Below are positions 14,442-23,425 of a stretch of DNA of 64,000 nt, in pieces. The stretch is taken from contig JAEWRI010000036.1 of the NCBI GenBank assembly GCA_023460085.1, forward strand, positions 124,001-188,000, given 5' to 3'. This DNA is from Bacillota bacterium. GTDB taxonomy: Bacteria > Bacillota > Clostridia > Christensenellales > SZUA-584. Position 1 is the stretch's first letter; the number at the start of each line of letters is the position of its first letter. The notes beneath the pieces were generated by a model. It saw nothing but the letters and a program-made list of their open reading frames with translations. It was not told where the DNA came from and did not search any database. The translations under genes and the position numbers were made by a program.

Positions 14442-17141
14442 ATGGAAAACAAAGTATACAAGGGCAGAAACGAAGAGGCGGAAAAGAATGAGGCGATGGC
14501 GAAGGCATCCAGGCTGCACGCCGTTCCGGCAGCACCGCACGTGCCGGTTGCTGAACCCGTAAACAGCGCCGAGGCGCTGACACAGACGATCGCGCGGGTC
14601 CGCGCCGCGCAGCGCCAGTTCGCGCTGTACACGCAGCCCCAGGTGGACCGGATCTTTGCCGCGGCGGCATCCGCCGCGAACCGGGCGCGCATTTCGCTCG
14701 CGAAGATGGCCGTCCGCGAAACCGGTATGGGCGTCGTCGAAGATAAAGTGATCAAGAACCACTACGCTTCAGAATATATCTACAACGCGTACAAGGATAT
14801 CAAAACCTGCGGCGTCATCGAGGAGGATAAGGCGTTTGGCATCCGCCGCATTGCGGAGCCGGTCGGCGTCATCGCCGCCGTCATTCCGACGACCAACCCC
14901 ACGTCCACGGTCATCTTCAAAACGCTGCTGGCGCTCAAGACGCGCAACGGCATCGTCATCAGTCCCCACCCGCGCGCGAAGGAGTGCTCCATCGCGGCAG
15001 CCCGCATTGTGCAGGACGCCGCGGTGGCGGCAGGCGCGCCCGAAGGCATCTTCGGCTGGATCGACGCGCCTACCGTAGAGCTTTCCAATCAGCTGATGCG
15101 TGAGGCGGACATCATACTCGCCACGGGCGGGCCGGGCATGGTCAAAGCGGCCTACTCCAGCGGCAAACCCGCCATCGGCGTGGGCCCGGGCAACACTCCG
15201 GCGCTCATCGACACCAGCGCCGACATCGTGCTGGCGGTCAACTCCGTCATCCACTCCAAGACGTTTGACAACGGCATGATCTGCGCCAGCGAACAGTCGG
15301 TCATCGTGCCGGACGAGATTTACGAAGCGGTAAAGAAGGAATTCGCGGTGCGCGGCTGTTATTTCCTCAACGCGGACGAAACCGAAAAGCTGCGCGGAAC
15401 CATCCTCGTAAACGGCGCGCTCAACGCCAAAATCGTGGGCCAGAAGGCGCACACCATCGCGGCGCTGGCGGGCGTGGCGGTGCCGGAGGAAACCAAAATA
15501 CTGATTGGCGAGGTGGAGAGCGTGGACATCGCCGAAGCCTTCGCGCACGAGAAGCTCTCCCCGGTGCTGGCAATGTACCGCGCCAAGAGCTTCGAGGACG
15601 CGCTGGCCAAAGCCGAGAAGCTCGTCGAGGACGGCGGCCTCGGGCACACGGCTTCCATCTATATCGACGCGGTGACGCAGAAGCAGAAGCTTGCGGCATT
15701 CGAAGCGCGCATGAAGGCCTGCCGTATACTTGTCAACACGCCTGCCGCGCAGGGCGGCATCGGCGATTTGTACAACTTCAAGCTGAGGCCCTCCCTCACG
15801 CTGGGCTGCGGCTCGTGGGGCGGCAACTCGGTGAGCGAGAACGTGGGCATCGCGCAGCTGATCAACATCAAGACGGTAGCAGAGCGGCGCGAGAACATGC
15901 TGTGGTTCCGTGCGCCCGAGAAGGTCTACATCAAGAAGGGCTGCCTGCCCGTCGCGCTGGATGAGCTGAAGAACGTGCTGGGCAAGCGCAAGGCGTTCAT
16001 CGTCACGGACAACTTCCTGTACGCCCACGGCTACACCCAGGCCGTCACCGACAAGCTGGACGATATGGGCCTGCGCCACACGACGTTCTACAACGTGGAG
16101 CCGGACCCGACGCTGGCCTGCGCCCGGGAAGGCGCGGCGGCCATGAAAGCCTTCGAACCGGACTGCATCATCGCGGTGGGCGGCGGCTCCGCAATGGACG
16201 CGGCGAAGATCATGTGGGTGCTGTACGAGCATCCCGAAGCGGACTTTACGGATATGGCGATGCGCTTCTCGGACATCCGCAAGCGCGTGTATACCTTCCC
16301 GAAGATGGGCGAAAAGGCGTATTTCATCGCGGTACCCACCACGGCAGGCACCGGATCGGAGGTCACGCCCTTCGCGGTCATCACGGACGAAACGACGGGC
16401 ATTAAATACCCGCTGGCGGACTACGAGCTGATGCCGAATATGGCCATCGTGGACGCCGATATGATGATGGACGCGCCCAAGGGTTTAACCGCCGCGTCGG
16501 GCATTGACGCCGTCACGCACGCGCTGGAAGCCTATGCCTCCATGCTCGCGACGGACTACACCGACAGCCTCGCGCTGCGCTCCCTGAAGGTGATATTCGA
16601 GTATCTACCGCGCGCGTTTGACAACGGCCAGACGGACGCCAAGGCCCGCGAGAAGATGGCCTACGCCGCCAACATGGCGGGCATGGCCTTCGCGAACGCC
16701 TTCCTCGGCGTGTGCCACTCCATGGCGCACAAGCTGGGCGCTTTCTTCCACCTGCCGCACGGCGTGGCCAACGCGCTGATGATAGACGAGGTACTGCGCT
16801 TCAACGCGGCGGAGGCGCCCGCCAAGATGGGCACCTTCTCTCAGTACGACCACCCGCATACGCTGGCGCGTTATGCGGAGGTGGCCGACAGCCTCGGCAT
16901 CAAGGGCGCAACCGGCGAAGAGAAGCTGAAGGGCCTCATTGCGGCGCTGGACGACCTCAAGCGCAGGGTGGGCATCAAGGCGACCATCCGCGACTACGGC
17001 ATCGACGAGCAGGCGTTCCTTGCCCGCCTCGACGAGATGTCCGAGCAGGCGTTCGACGATCAGTGCACCGGCGCAAACCCGCGCTACCCGCTGATTGCCG
17101 AAATCCGCCAGATGTATTTAAACGCGTACTACGGAATTTGA
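14442..17141 (+). CDS. adhE: Bifunctional acetaldehyde-CoA/alcohol dehydrogenase
   Basis: An 899-residue fusion that reduces acetyl-CoA to ethanol with two NADH. Residues about 35-470 are the CoA-acylating aldehyde dehydrogenase, with the catalytic Cys near 284 in DNGMICASEQ and the GPGNTPALI and GGPGMVKAA nucleotide loops. About 480-899 is the iron-dependent alcohol dehydrogenase, with GGGSAMDAAKIMW and metal-site histidines in DAVTHALEAYAS, CHSMAHKLGAFFHLPHG and the downstream Asp/His segments. Full length, no frameshift. RBS is weak (AAAGTGAGGC). A Rex-like site and LysR regulator lie upstream, and a terminator follows. Confidence 0.97.
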   Translation: MENKVYKGRNEEAEKNEAMAKASRLHAVPAAPHVPVAEPVNSAEALTQTIARVRAAQRQFALYTQPQVDRIFAAAASAANRARISLAKMAVRETGMGVVEDKVIKNHYASEYIYNAYKDIKTCGVIEEDKAFGIRRIAEPVGVIAAVIPTTNPTSTVIFKTLLALKTRNGIVISPHPRAKECSIAAARIVQDAAVAAGAPEGIFGWIDAPTVELSNQLMREADIILATGGPGMVKAAYSSGKPAIGVGPGNTPALIDTSADIVLAVNSVIHSKTFDNGMICASEQSVIVPDEIYEAVKKEFAVRGCYFLNADETEKLRGTILVNGALNAKIVGQKAHTIAALAGVAVPEETKILIGEVESVDIAEAFAHEKLSPVLAMYRAKSFEDALAKAEKLVEDGGLGHTASIYIDAVTQKQKLAAFEARMKACRILVNTPAAQGGIGDLYNFKLRPSLTLGCGSWGGNSVSENVGIAQLINIKTVAERRENMLWFRAPEKVYIKKGCLPVALDELKNVLGKRKAFIVTDNFLYAHGYTQAVTDKLDDMGLRHTTFYNVEPDPTLACAREGAAAMKAFEPDCIIAVGGGSAMDAAKIMWVLYEHPEADFTDMAMRFSDIRKRVYTFPKMGEKAYFIAVPTTAGTGSEVTPFAVITDETTGIKYPLADYELMPNMAIVDADMMMDAPKGLTAASGIDAVTHALEAYASMLATDYTDSLALRSLKVIFEYLPRAFDNGQTDAKAREKMAYAANMAGMAFANAFLGVCHSMAHKLGAFFHLPHGVANALMIDEVLRFNAAEAPAKMGTFSQYDHPHTLARYAEVADSLGIKGATGEEKLKGLIAALDDLKRRVGIKATIRDYGIDEQAFLARLDEMSEQAFDDQCTGANPRYPLIAEIRQMYLNAYYGI

Positions 17142-17167
17142 GTGATAGCACTCCAAAGCTGACATGG

Positions 17168-17203
17168 AAGCGCGCCGCCTACCTCCTGTGACGGCGCGTT
17201 TTC
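17168..17203 (+). terminator. Terminator of adhE
   Basis: CGCGCCG (17171-17177) pairs with CGGCGCG (17192-17198), followed by TTTTC. Confidence 0.75.
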
Positions 17204-17237
17204 ATTGGTCCGGACTTTTGCGGCCCGCCGCGCTCGG

Positions 17238-17597
17238 TCAGCAGCTGAAGGTCTCCTCTCTGCGCACACCGTACCTCCATAGTATAAACGCTTCGGCGTC
17301 CTGCATCGTGTAAAAGGGGCCTCCGACGATGGTATTGCACTCCGGCTGCGCCGGAAACTGGCTGGCCACCGTAAACGAGCAGTAATTACGCGCGTCCGCC
17401 GTGCTGTAATACCGGCACTGATACACATAAAACGGCCCGATTCCCGGTATCCATTCCGGCGGCGGAGGCGGAACCGGCGGTCTTGGCACCGGCGGCTGCG
17501 GCGGCATGGGCGGCTGCGGCCTGCGCCCGGGCCATACCGCCGTTACGTCCGCCGCGCCATAGCGGCCGCGAAGATATCTCTCGAAATACGGATTCAT
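17238..17597 (-). CDS. Small proline-rich, cysteine-containing protein of unknown function
   Basis: Not recognised. The 119-residue protein has an N-terminus of MNPYFERYLRGRYG, a proline-rich linker at about 28-47 (mostly P, V, R), and a C-terminal domain at about 50-119 rich in Tyr and Phe with four cysteines (YQCRYYS, ARNYCSF, PECNT, final FSC). There is no signal peptide. The ATG has GGAGGCAGTG upstream. The domain layout, short adhesive linker plus small Cys domain, resembles proteins of spore coats or surfaces, but that is only a suggestion from composition. Confidence 0.6.
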   Translation of the reverse strand: MNPYFERYLRGRYGAADVTAVWPGRRPQPPMPPQPPVPRPPVPPPPPEWIPGIGPFYVYQCRYYSTADARNYCSFTVASQFPAQPECNTIVGGPFYTMQDAEAFILWRYGVRREETFSC

Positions 17598-17671
17598 CAC
17601 TGCCTCCATTCATAGGGTTTATTTATTGTATGCAGATGCATTTCACAGGGAAACCCCCGGAGATAATGGCG

Positions 17672-17700
17672 TTGAAGAACGCCGCCGCTTCTGCTATACT
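17672..17700 (+). promoter_or_regulatory. Promoter of thpR
   Basis: TTGAAG (17672-17677), 17-base spacer, TATACT (17695-17700), about 106 bases before the thpR ATG. Confidence 0.5.
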
Positions 17701-17806
17701 GAGGCCAAAGAAACCGTTTCAGGCCAAGGCGCGCCTGCGCTTCCCTCCACCTTACGGCGGCACCACGGAAAGACAATCTGGCACAACAAACCAAAGGGGC
17801 GATGTG

Positions 17807-18337
17807 ATGAGATTGTTCATCGGTATCCGGGCGGGCTGTGTAAGATACCTCGTATCGCTGCAGCAGATGCTCAAAAAAGCGGGCAAGGGCAATTTCACTT
17901 TGCCCGAAAACCTCCACCTCACGCTGAAGTTTCTGGGCGAGGTGCCCTCCTCGCGGGTTGCGGAGCTGCGCGAAGCCATCACCGAAGCGGGCGGCAGCGC
18001 GTTCCCCGTGGAATGCCTTGGCATGTTCATGATGGATCGCGGCGGCATCGTGTCGACCCGCGTCGGCGGCGACACCGCGGCGCTCTCCGCGCTGGCGGCC
18101 CGGCTGGAGGATGCGCTGGAGAAGCGCGGCTTCGAGCGCGAGCTGCGCCCCTTCAAGCCGCACATCACGCTGGCGCGCAACTTTCACGCGCTGGAACGCG
18201 AGGACGTGGCCTCCATGACGCAGAAGGGCTGCCGTTTCAAGGCGGAGGAAGTGGTGCTGTTCGAGAGCCGCCGCGAGAACGGCAGGCTGGTATACGCGCC
18301 GCTGTTCGCGTATCCCCTCGCGCCGCCGGAGGCGTAA
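17807..18337 (+). CDS. thpR: RNA 2',3'-cyclic phosphodiesterase (2'-5' RNA ligase family)
   Basis: A 176-residue 2H-phosphoesterase that opens 2',3'-cyclic phosphates on RNA ends. Both catalytic HxT motifs are present: HLTLKFLG at about residue 38 and HITLAR at about residue 122. The start at MRLFIGI is chosen because family members begin this way (…LFIGI/A), with AAAGGGGCGATG before it; the open frame extends much further upstream without support. A hypothetical membrane protein follows 67 bases later. Confidence 0.9.
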   Translation: MRLFIGIRAGCVRYLVSLQQMLKKAGKGNFTLPENLHLTLKFLGEVPSSRVAELREAITEAGGSAFPVECLGMFMMDRGGIVSTRVGGDTAALSALAARLEDALEKRGFERELRPFKPHITLARNFHALEREDVASMTQKGCRFKAEEVVLFESRRENGRLVYAPLFAYPLAPPEA

Positions 18338-18404
18338 CCCGCGCGCACTGCCGCGGCTTGCCGCTTCGCGGATACGGTTCGGATCACCGGAGGACGTACG
18401 TCCC

Positions 18405-19019
18405 ATGAAACTGCTGACGCTGGAAAGACCGGGGCTTTGCAGGGCGGTGCTGCTGCTGCCCATACTCCTGCCCGTGGCCGTGACCGCAATCGGTTACGCG
18501 CTTTTCCCGAACGCCGCCGTTCTCGCCGCGGGCATTCTGCTGTGCCTGACGGGCACGGGGCTGTATTTCGAAGTCTACAGCACGTATTTCGGAATGATAG
18601 GCGTCATCGCGTACTGCGCGAAACGCAATTTCGAGGTGCATCAGGGAGGCAAGGTGACCATTCAGCGCTGGTACCGCAGGCAGTACCACATGACGCTTTC
18701 CGAATTCATCCGCAGCATGAAGGGCCTGATGGCGGGAAACCGCCGCGCGCTGTCCGCCGCGTACCACAGCATGGACGACGACTCGTTCCGCCATGACGAG
18801 GAGGCGCTCTATTACAGGGACGACAGCGGGCATCTGCTGGCGCTTTGCTGGGAGAAGGACGAGGACGGCCGCTATCATCTGGACAGCGAAATCTGCTTCT
18901 GGTCCTACCCCTGCGACGATCCCCAGCAAATCTCCAAAAAGGAACGCGCCGAAATCCTGAAAAAGGCGGGGCGCTACCTCAGCAGCCACCATATCCCCTG
19001 CGATTATGATTTCAACTGA
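18405..19019 (+). CDS. Membrane-anchored protein of unknown function
   Basis: Not recognised. The 204-residue protein has two hydrophobic helices (about 14-34 and 38-62), then a soluble domain of about 140 residues with many Arg, Asp and Glu. Segments such as ALYYRDDSGHLLALCWEKDEDG look like a beta-rich PH- or YcxB-like fold, but I cannot confirm that. GGAGGACGTACGTCCC precedes the ATG. It is co-oriented with thpR and ends at a terminator. Confidence 0.65.
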   Translation: MKLLTLERPGLCRAVLLLPILLPVAVTAIGYALFPNAAVLAAGILLCLTGTGLYFEVYSTYFGMIGVIAYCAKRNFEVHQGGKVTIQRWYRRQYHMTLSEFIRSMKGLMAGNRRALSAAYHSMDDDSFRHDEEALYYRDDSGHLLALCWEKDEDGRYHLDSEICFWSYPCDDPQQISKKERAEILKKAGRYLSSHHIPCDYDFN

Positions 19020-19040
19020 GCGGCGTTTTGCGCTCTCTCC

Positions 19041-19063
19041 GGCGGCGATTGGCCGCCTTTTTT
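19041..19063 (+). terminator. Terminator after the 18405 gene
   Basis: GGCGGC and GCCGCC pair around GATTG, followed by six T residues. Confidence 0.8.
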
Positions 19064-19189
19064 ACTATTTGCTGAAGTTTTTTTGCCTGCGCGTAACAAT
19101 GTCACAGAGTTTCGCGCCCAACTGCGGTATTCTGTATTCAACAAAAGGGAAATAATATGGTAAAGAGTTCGAAAAGGAGGCTATGACAA

Positions 19190-19513
19190 ATGGCAAAGAA
19201 CATAACGAAGGAAAACTTCAGTACGGAAGTACTGAGCTCGGATAAGCCGGTACTGCTCGATTTCTGGGCTTCGTGGTGCGCGCCGTGCCGGATGCTCGCC
19301 CCGTCCATCGACCAATTGAGCGAGCAGTACGCGGAGACCGCCGTCATTGGCAAGGTCAACGTCGACGAACAGCAGGAGCTGGCGCAGCGCTTCGGCGTGA
19401 TGAGCATCCCCAGCGTGTTCGTTCTGAAGGGCGGCAAAGTCGTGGACAGCGCAGTGGGTGTACGCCCCAAGAAGTACTACGAAGACGCGCTCGACAAGGC
19501 GATGGTAAAATAG
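19190..19513 (+). CDS. trxA: Thioredoxin
   Basis: A 107-residue thiol-disulfide oxidoreductase with a thioredoxin fold. The active site is FWASWCAPCRML, with CAPC in place of the usual CGPC, a known variant. The cis-proline segment MSIPSVFVLKGGK and the DF near the N-terminus are present. RBS AAAAGGAGGC lies upstream of the ATG. It stands alone between terminators; no thioredoxin reductase is adjacent. Confidence 0.95.
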   Translation: MAKNITKENFSTEVLSSDKPVLLDFWASWCAPCRMLAPSIDQLSEQYAETAVIGKVNVDEQQELAQRFGVMSIPSVFVLKGGKVVDSAVGVRPKKYYEDALDKAMVK

Positions 19514-19561
19514 TATCCCGCGGGCAGCAGCCCGTCAGCACAACCTCATTCCCATTCCTCC

Positions 19562-19592
19562 AGGCAGGGCGACGGCTTCTGCCTTTTTCTTT
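19562..19592 (+). terminator. Terminator after trxA
   Basis: AGGCAG (19562-19567) pairs with CTGCCT (19579-19584), followed by a T-rich run. Confidence 0.7.
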
Positions 19593-20149
19593 TAGCGCTC
19601 CCCCAGCAGCCGTTCAAAGTCCTTCCGGCCGACCGTTCGGGACAGCATGTCCCACAGCGCCGCCTCCGGATTTTCAGAAACCGGCGGTGCGTCGCGGCAC
19701 GCCTCCCATGCCCCTGCGGTGCCGTACAGAAAGGCGGACCAGCTGGGGTTGAGAACGTTGCCGTTGCCCACCGCCGTAATCTCCATGTCCTCCAGCAGCG
19801 CGCCGAAAGCCGCCGCGTACGCCTTGGACGGCAGCCCGGTAATCCACCGGAGCGCTTTGGTGTCCAGCGGCGGGCCGACGCTCAGCGCTTCAAAACTCTG
19901 CCACGAGTCCTCCGTCATGATGCGCGGCGCGCGGCACCGGCGCAGCGGGAAGCACGCTTTGGGTGAAAGGTATGTCGTTCGTCCGCGGAACGTCTTGCAG
20001 TAAAAGAGCGCGTGCGCGTCAATAAGCGCCGTCACATCCGTCCAGCCGCATCCGATGTTCTCCAGCGAGGGCAGCCATGGGTTGCGGTTGCACGTGAGTA
20101 TGCCGTTGGTTTCAAGGTATTCCGCCAGACGCAGCGCCGACGGCGTCAT
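19592..20149 (-). CDS. Winged-helix-like protein of unknown function, coupled to a radical SAM gene
   Basis: A 185-residue protein starting with MTPSALRLAEYLE. The ATG overlaps the stop of the radical SAM gene (ATGA), so the two are translationally coupled. Residues about 90-140 (SWQSFEALSVGPPLDTKALR and TGLPSKAYAAAFGALLEDMEI) look like a winged helix, loosely similar to AlkZ-related proteins, but conserved catalytic residues cannot be identified. Function unassigned. A long open frame upstream in the same reading frame is a shadow of the radical SAM gene. Confidence 0.65.
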   Translation of the reverse strand: MTPSALRLAEYLETNGILTCNRNPWLPSLENIGCGWTDVTALIDAHALFYCKTFRGRTTYLSPKACFPLRRCRAPRIMTEDSWQSFEALSVGPPLDTKALRWITGLPSKAYAAAFGALLEDMEITAVGNGNVLNPSWSAFLYGTAGAWEACRDAPPVSENPEAALWDMLSRTVGRKDFERLLGER

Positions 20150-21213
20150 TCGGCGGTCTCCGGCGTTTCTGCGCGCAGCGACGCCACCCACTCCGCGTTC
20201 TCGCGCAGGGCGCAGCCGCCGCGGCTCTCCGTCAGCTGGCTGTGGCCCTCGCGGATGCGGGCCAGCAGCGGCGAAGCCAGCGCCTCGCGCAGCGGCCTGC
20301 CCCGTACGTCCGTGTCGGAATACGGCGCGAAGGGGCACGCCTCCAGACGACCCGAAGCGCTGATGTGCAAAAAACCGCGCCCCGCGGCAAGGCAGCCGCC
20401 GTAGCGCGACTCGTCGCCCGGCAGCGGCACCACGAGCATGTGGTAGTCCCGTACAAACTCCGGCTCCAGCGCGCGCAGGCGCTGCTTCTGCTCCTCGGTG
20501 AGGCACAGCGAAACGTCGTCCTCCCCCGTGGGCACGTACTCGATGAGGAACGCCGCGCGGCATCCGTCCGCCTCCAGCGCTGAGAGAAACGCGGGGCTCA
20601 CCACCTCGTCGAAGTTGTTGCAGGTGAGCGTCACCGAAACGCCGAACAGCCGGTTTTGGGCGCTGAGCCGCGCAACCAGCGTCCGCACGGCGTCGAACAC
20701 GCCCGCGCCGCGCCGCGCGTCGGTCTTTTCCTTCCCGCCCTCCAGACTGACCACCGGCACGAGGTTATCCGGACAGTCGCTTTCCTTCAGCAGCAGCCCG
20801 TTGGTGAACATCGCGAACAGCGTGCCGGGGTGCGCCTCCGGCAGAGAGAGTATCCCTTGCTTCATCAGCGGCTCTCCGCCCGCCAGCAGCACCGCCGCCA
20901 CGCCCAGCGCTTCCGCCTCCGCGACGACGCGGCGGATTTCCTCGATGCTCATCTCGGCTTCTCCGCGCCGCTCGCACGCGTAGCAGCCCTGACACTTCAG
21001 GTTGCACGCGCCCGTCACGCTGAGTATGAGCACGGGCGGCACGACCAGCCCCTCGCGCTTCAAAAGTTGCGCGCGCTGCTTCTCGCGCTTTTTGATCTGC
21101 GCGCCGATACGCGCAAACGCGCGCAGGTACGCGGGGCGTCCCCAGAGAAATTTCGGGTTTTTGACAAGCGCCTCGGCCATGGTATCGGCAAAGGCGCGTA
21201 TGGCTTCGTCCAT
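20146..21213 (-). CDS. Radical SAM protein
   Basis: A 355-residue radical SAM enzyme. The cluster motif CNLKCQGCY at about residue 67 is CX3CX2C, preceded by the strand LILSVTGA. LLAGGEPLM is the glycine-rich SAM-binding motif. Further Cys residues occur near the end (GGCLAAG, LEACPF, GGCALR), consistent with a SPASM-like auxiliary cluster region. The start is the ATG with GAGGTCAGC upstream. No peptide substrate gene is visible nearby, and its partner is the coupled gene at 19592. Substrate unknown. Confidence 0.82.
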   Translation of the reverse strand: MDEAIRAFADTMAEALVKNPKFLWGRPAYLRAFARIGAQIKKREKQRAQLLKREGLVVPPVLILSVTGACNLKCQGCYACERRGEAEMSIEEIRRVVAEAEALGVAAVLLAGGEPLMKQGILSLPEAHPGTLFAMFTNGLLLKESDCPDNLVPVVSLEGGKEKTDARRGAGVFDAVRTLVARLSAQNRLFGVSVTLTCNNFDEVVSPAFLSALEADGCRAAFLIEYVPTGEDDVSLCLTEEQKQRLRALEPEFVRDYHMLVVPLPGDESRYGGCLAAGRGFLHISASGRLEACPFAPYSDTDVRGRPLREALASPLLARIREGHSQLTESRGGCALRENAEWVASLRAETPETAE

Positions 21214-21659
21214 CGCTGACCTCACTGTCTTTTTTTCGCGGTTATCCCGCGCTTATTATATATGATTCGCGCGGGCATGGCGATGACTTTGCCGCAAAAT
21301 GCTATTTTTTTCTGTCATCCTGCAACTAAACGCGCGTGTTCTTCGTCCATGATATCGAATGCATCATCAGGGCGCGGCCATGGGGATGCCGCATGGGCAT
21401 CGGAGCGGCGTTTTCGACTGCGTTAAGCGCGGTTAAAAAACCGCATGCGCGTATCGCGGAAGAGGCGCCGTTTTTTGCCGGAACAAACGCAGGTTGCGGA
21501 AGAACTCTCCGCGTGGTATACTGTGTGAAAATCCTGGGTGGAGCATTTTACGGTTGGTGGTGTGTGGAATGAGGGCTTTCCGTGCGCTTGGCGCGCGGAC
21601 AAAACCGCCATGGCTGCTGAAACCGCCTGCGGATTTCAGCGCGGCAGAGAGGACATGCT
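21214..21659. other. Intergenic region between the radical SAM and SpoIID-like genes
   Basis: This 446-base gap holds no convincing gene. A small hairpin (GCGGTT/AACCGC) lies near 21426-21443, and a promoter-like pair is at 21494-21522. Short open frames in it have poor composition and no ribosome binding sites. Confidence 0.5.
21494..21522 (+). promoter_or_regulatory. Promoter of the SpoIID-dockerin/cohesin operon
   Basis: TTGCGG (21494-21499), 17-base spacer, TATACT (21517-21522), about 138 bases before the TTG start at 21660. Confidence 0.5.
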
Positions 21660-23411
21660 TTGAAGAAGCTTTTCAAACCGGCCTCCTTCATACTCGCGCT
21701 TGCGCTCCTTCTGGCGCTCGCTTTCGGAAGCGCGCCCGACGCGCGCGCCGCCGCGTTCTACTCGGACGTCCGCGTACTCGTTTCCCTCGATTCCGTTAAA
21801 ACGCTCGAACTCGCGATCTCCGGCGGTTACACCGTCAAGGAGGACGCTTCCTTTTCTCTGTCCTCCGGGGCCACCGTTTCCGTTTCGGGCAGCCGCCCCG
21901 TACTCACTTCCGGCGGGGCCACGCTGAGCGCGCCCGCCATCACGCTGGTAAGCCCCGACTACGGCGGCGTATCCGCGTCCATACGGTTTAAAAACTCCAA
22001 ATACGGCTCCTGCACCTACCTCGGCAACCTCAGCTTCGACATGGTGGACGGAAGCCTGCGCGCCATCAATACGCTGCCCGTGGAAACCTACCTCTACGGC
22101 GTGGTGCCTTACGAGATGAGCAATACCTTCCCCATCGAGGCGCTGAAGGCGCAGGCAGTGTGCGCGCGCGGCTACGCCGTCGCCAATTGCTCCAAATCCC
22201 GCCGCCGCGCCTACGACATCGTCGACACTTCCGCGGATCAGGTTTACCACGGCTACAACGGCGAATACACGCGCGCCATCTCGGCCGTGGACGAAACCGC
22301 CGGGCAGGTGCTCACCTACCGGGGCGATATCATACAGGCGTACTATTCCGCGTCCAACGGCGGACAGACCGAGCTGACGGGCAACGTATGGGCCAACAAC
22401 CTGCCCTACTACCTGCAGCAGGACGATCCGTACGACCTCGCCAACCCCTCCAGCATGGAGGAGCTATCCTTCATCCCCGGCGAATTCACCGACAAAACCC
22501 TGCCGCTGATGGACGCACTGGTGCTGTCCACGCTGCAGCAGCTTGCCGACGAAGCGGCGGGCGCGCCCGTCACGCTCGTCTCCACGGTGCGCGTCAAGGC
22601 CAGAAACGCCGTCTACGATCCGCCCAGCCGCTGCTACACGCAGGCGGAGGTGGTGCTGATGGTGCAGACGGCGGACGGCGTCACCGGGCAGATCACCGTA
22701 ACGCTGACGCTGGACGACCTGGTATATTCCGAGGAGGACAATCCGCAGGGCATATTCAACACGGGCAAAGCCCGGATGCGCATGCGCGGCGCGGAAGCCG
22801 GAACGCTTGAGGCGAACGGCGAAACGTATGAAGGCTGGTATATCACGAATCGCCGCTACGGCCACGGCGTGGGCCTCAGCCAGCGCGGCGCACAGCAGCG
22901 GGCCACCGCGGGCCAGAGCTATACGGAAATTCTCGCGTTCTATTACACGGGCACGCAGCTCACCACCATCGGCACGGCGACCACCGCGCCCGCGCTCACC
23001 GGCACGGCATACCGCGCGGACGGCGGCTTCGTCTCCGGCATGGAGCCCGGCACGACGCCCGCGGCACTGCTGGCGGGTCTTACGTCCGACGGCGGAACGC
23101 TCAGCGTCATCGCGGCGGACGGCACGAAAAAAACGGCGGGCATCGTGGAGACCGGCGACTTCGTACGCACGGTATACGGCGACGGGGCATCCTTCTACGA
23201 CGTGCCCATTGTCGTCTTCGGCGACACGGACGGCGACGGGCACCTGTCGCAGCAGGATTTGGAGGCGCTGCGCCAGCACCTGCTGGGCGTGGCCTCTCTC
23301 GCGGGGCCGTATCTGAAGGCCGCCGACGTCAACCACGACGGCACGGCGGACGCGCTCGACGCGCTGCGGCTGCAGCGGTACCTGCAGGGCGCGGCGGAAA
23401 TCGCGCAATGA
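21660..23411 (+). CDS. Secreted SpoIID/LytB-domain protein with C-terminal dockerin
   Basis: A 583-residue protein. The TTG start follows AGAGAGGAC. Residues 1-30 are a signal peptide ending near ARAA. The middle part is a SpoIID/LytB domain: INTLPVETYLYGVVPYEM, EALKAQAVCARGYAV, YSASNGGQTE and RRYGHGVGLSQRGAQQ, the hallmarks of SpoIID-type peptidoglycan lytic enzymes. The last 65 residues hold two dockerin repeats, DTDGDGHLSQQDLEALRQHL and DVNHDGTADALDALRLQRYL, each an EF-hand-like calcium loop. A cohesin-bearing gene begins 14 bases downstream. I infer a peptidoglycan-processing protein docked to a cell-surface scaffold by calcium-dependent binding. Confidence 0.9.
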   Translation: MKKLFKPASFILALALLLALAFGSAPDARAAAFYSDVRVLVSLDSVKTLELAISGGYTVKEDASFSLSSGATVSVSGSRPVLTSGGATLSAPAITLVSPDYGGVSASIRFKNSKYGSCTYLGNLSFDMVDGSLRAINTLPVETYLYGVVPYEMSNTFPIEALKAQAVCARGYAVANCSKSRRRAYDIVDTSADQVYHGYNGEYTRAISAVDETAGQVLTYRGDIIQAYYSASNGGQTELTGNVWANNLPYYLQQDDPYDLANPSSMEELSFIPGEFTDKTLPLMDALVLSTLQQLADEAAGAPVTLVSTVRVKARNAVYDPPSRCYTQAEVVLMVQTADGVTGQITVTLTLDDLVYSEEDNPQGIFNTGKARMRMRGAEAGTLEANGETYEGWYITNRRYGHGVGLSQRGAQQRATAGQSYTEILAFYYTGTQLTTIGTATTAPALTGTAYRADGGFVSGMEPGTTPAALLAGLTSDGGTLSVIAADGTKKTAGIVETGDFVRTVYGDGASFYDVPIVVFGDTDGDGHLSQQDLEALRQHLLGVASLAGPYLKAADVNHDGTADALDALRLQRYLQGAAEIAQ

Positions 23412-23425
23412 GGAGGGCGAATCAC

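Noticed and set aside
14769..16232. Minus-strand frame of 487 residues inside adhE
   Set aside because: Shadow of the full-length adhE reading frame; no motif of its own.
21336..21572. Small plus-strand frame upstream of the SpoIID-like gene
   Set aside because: No RBS and no recognised domain; it overlaps the predicted promoter.
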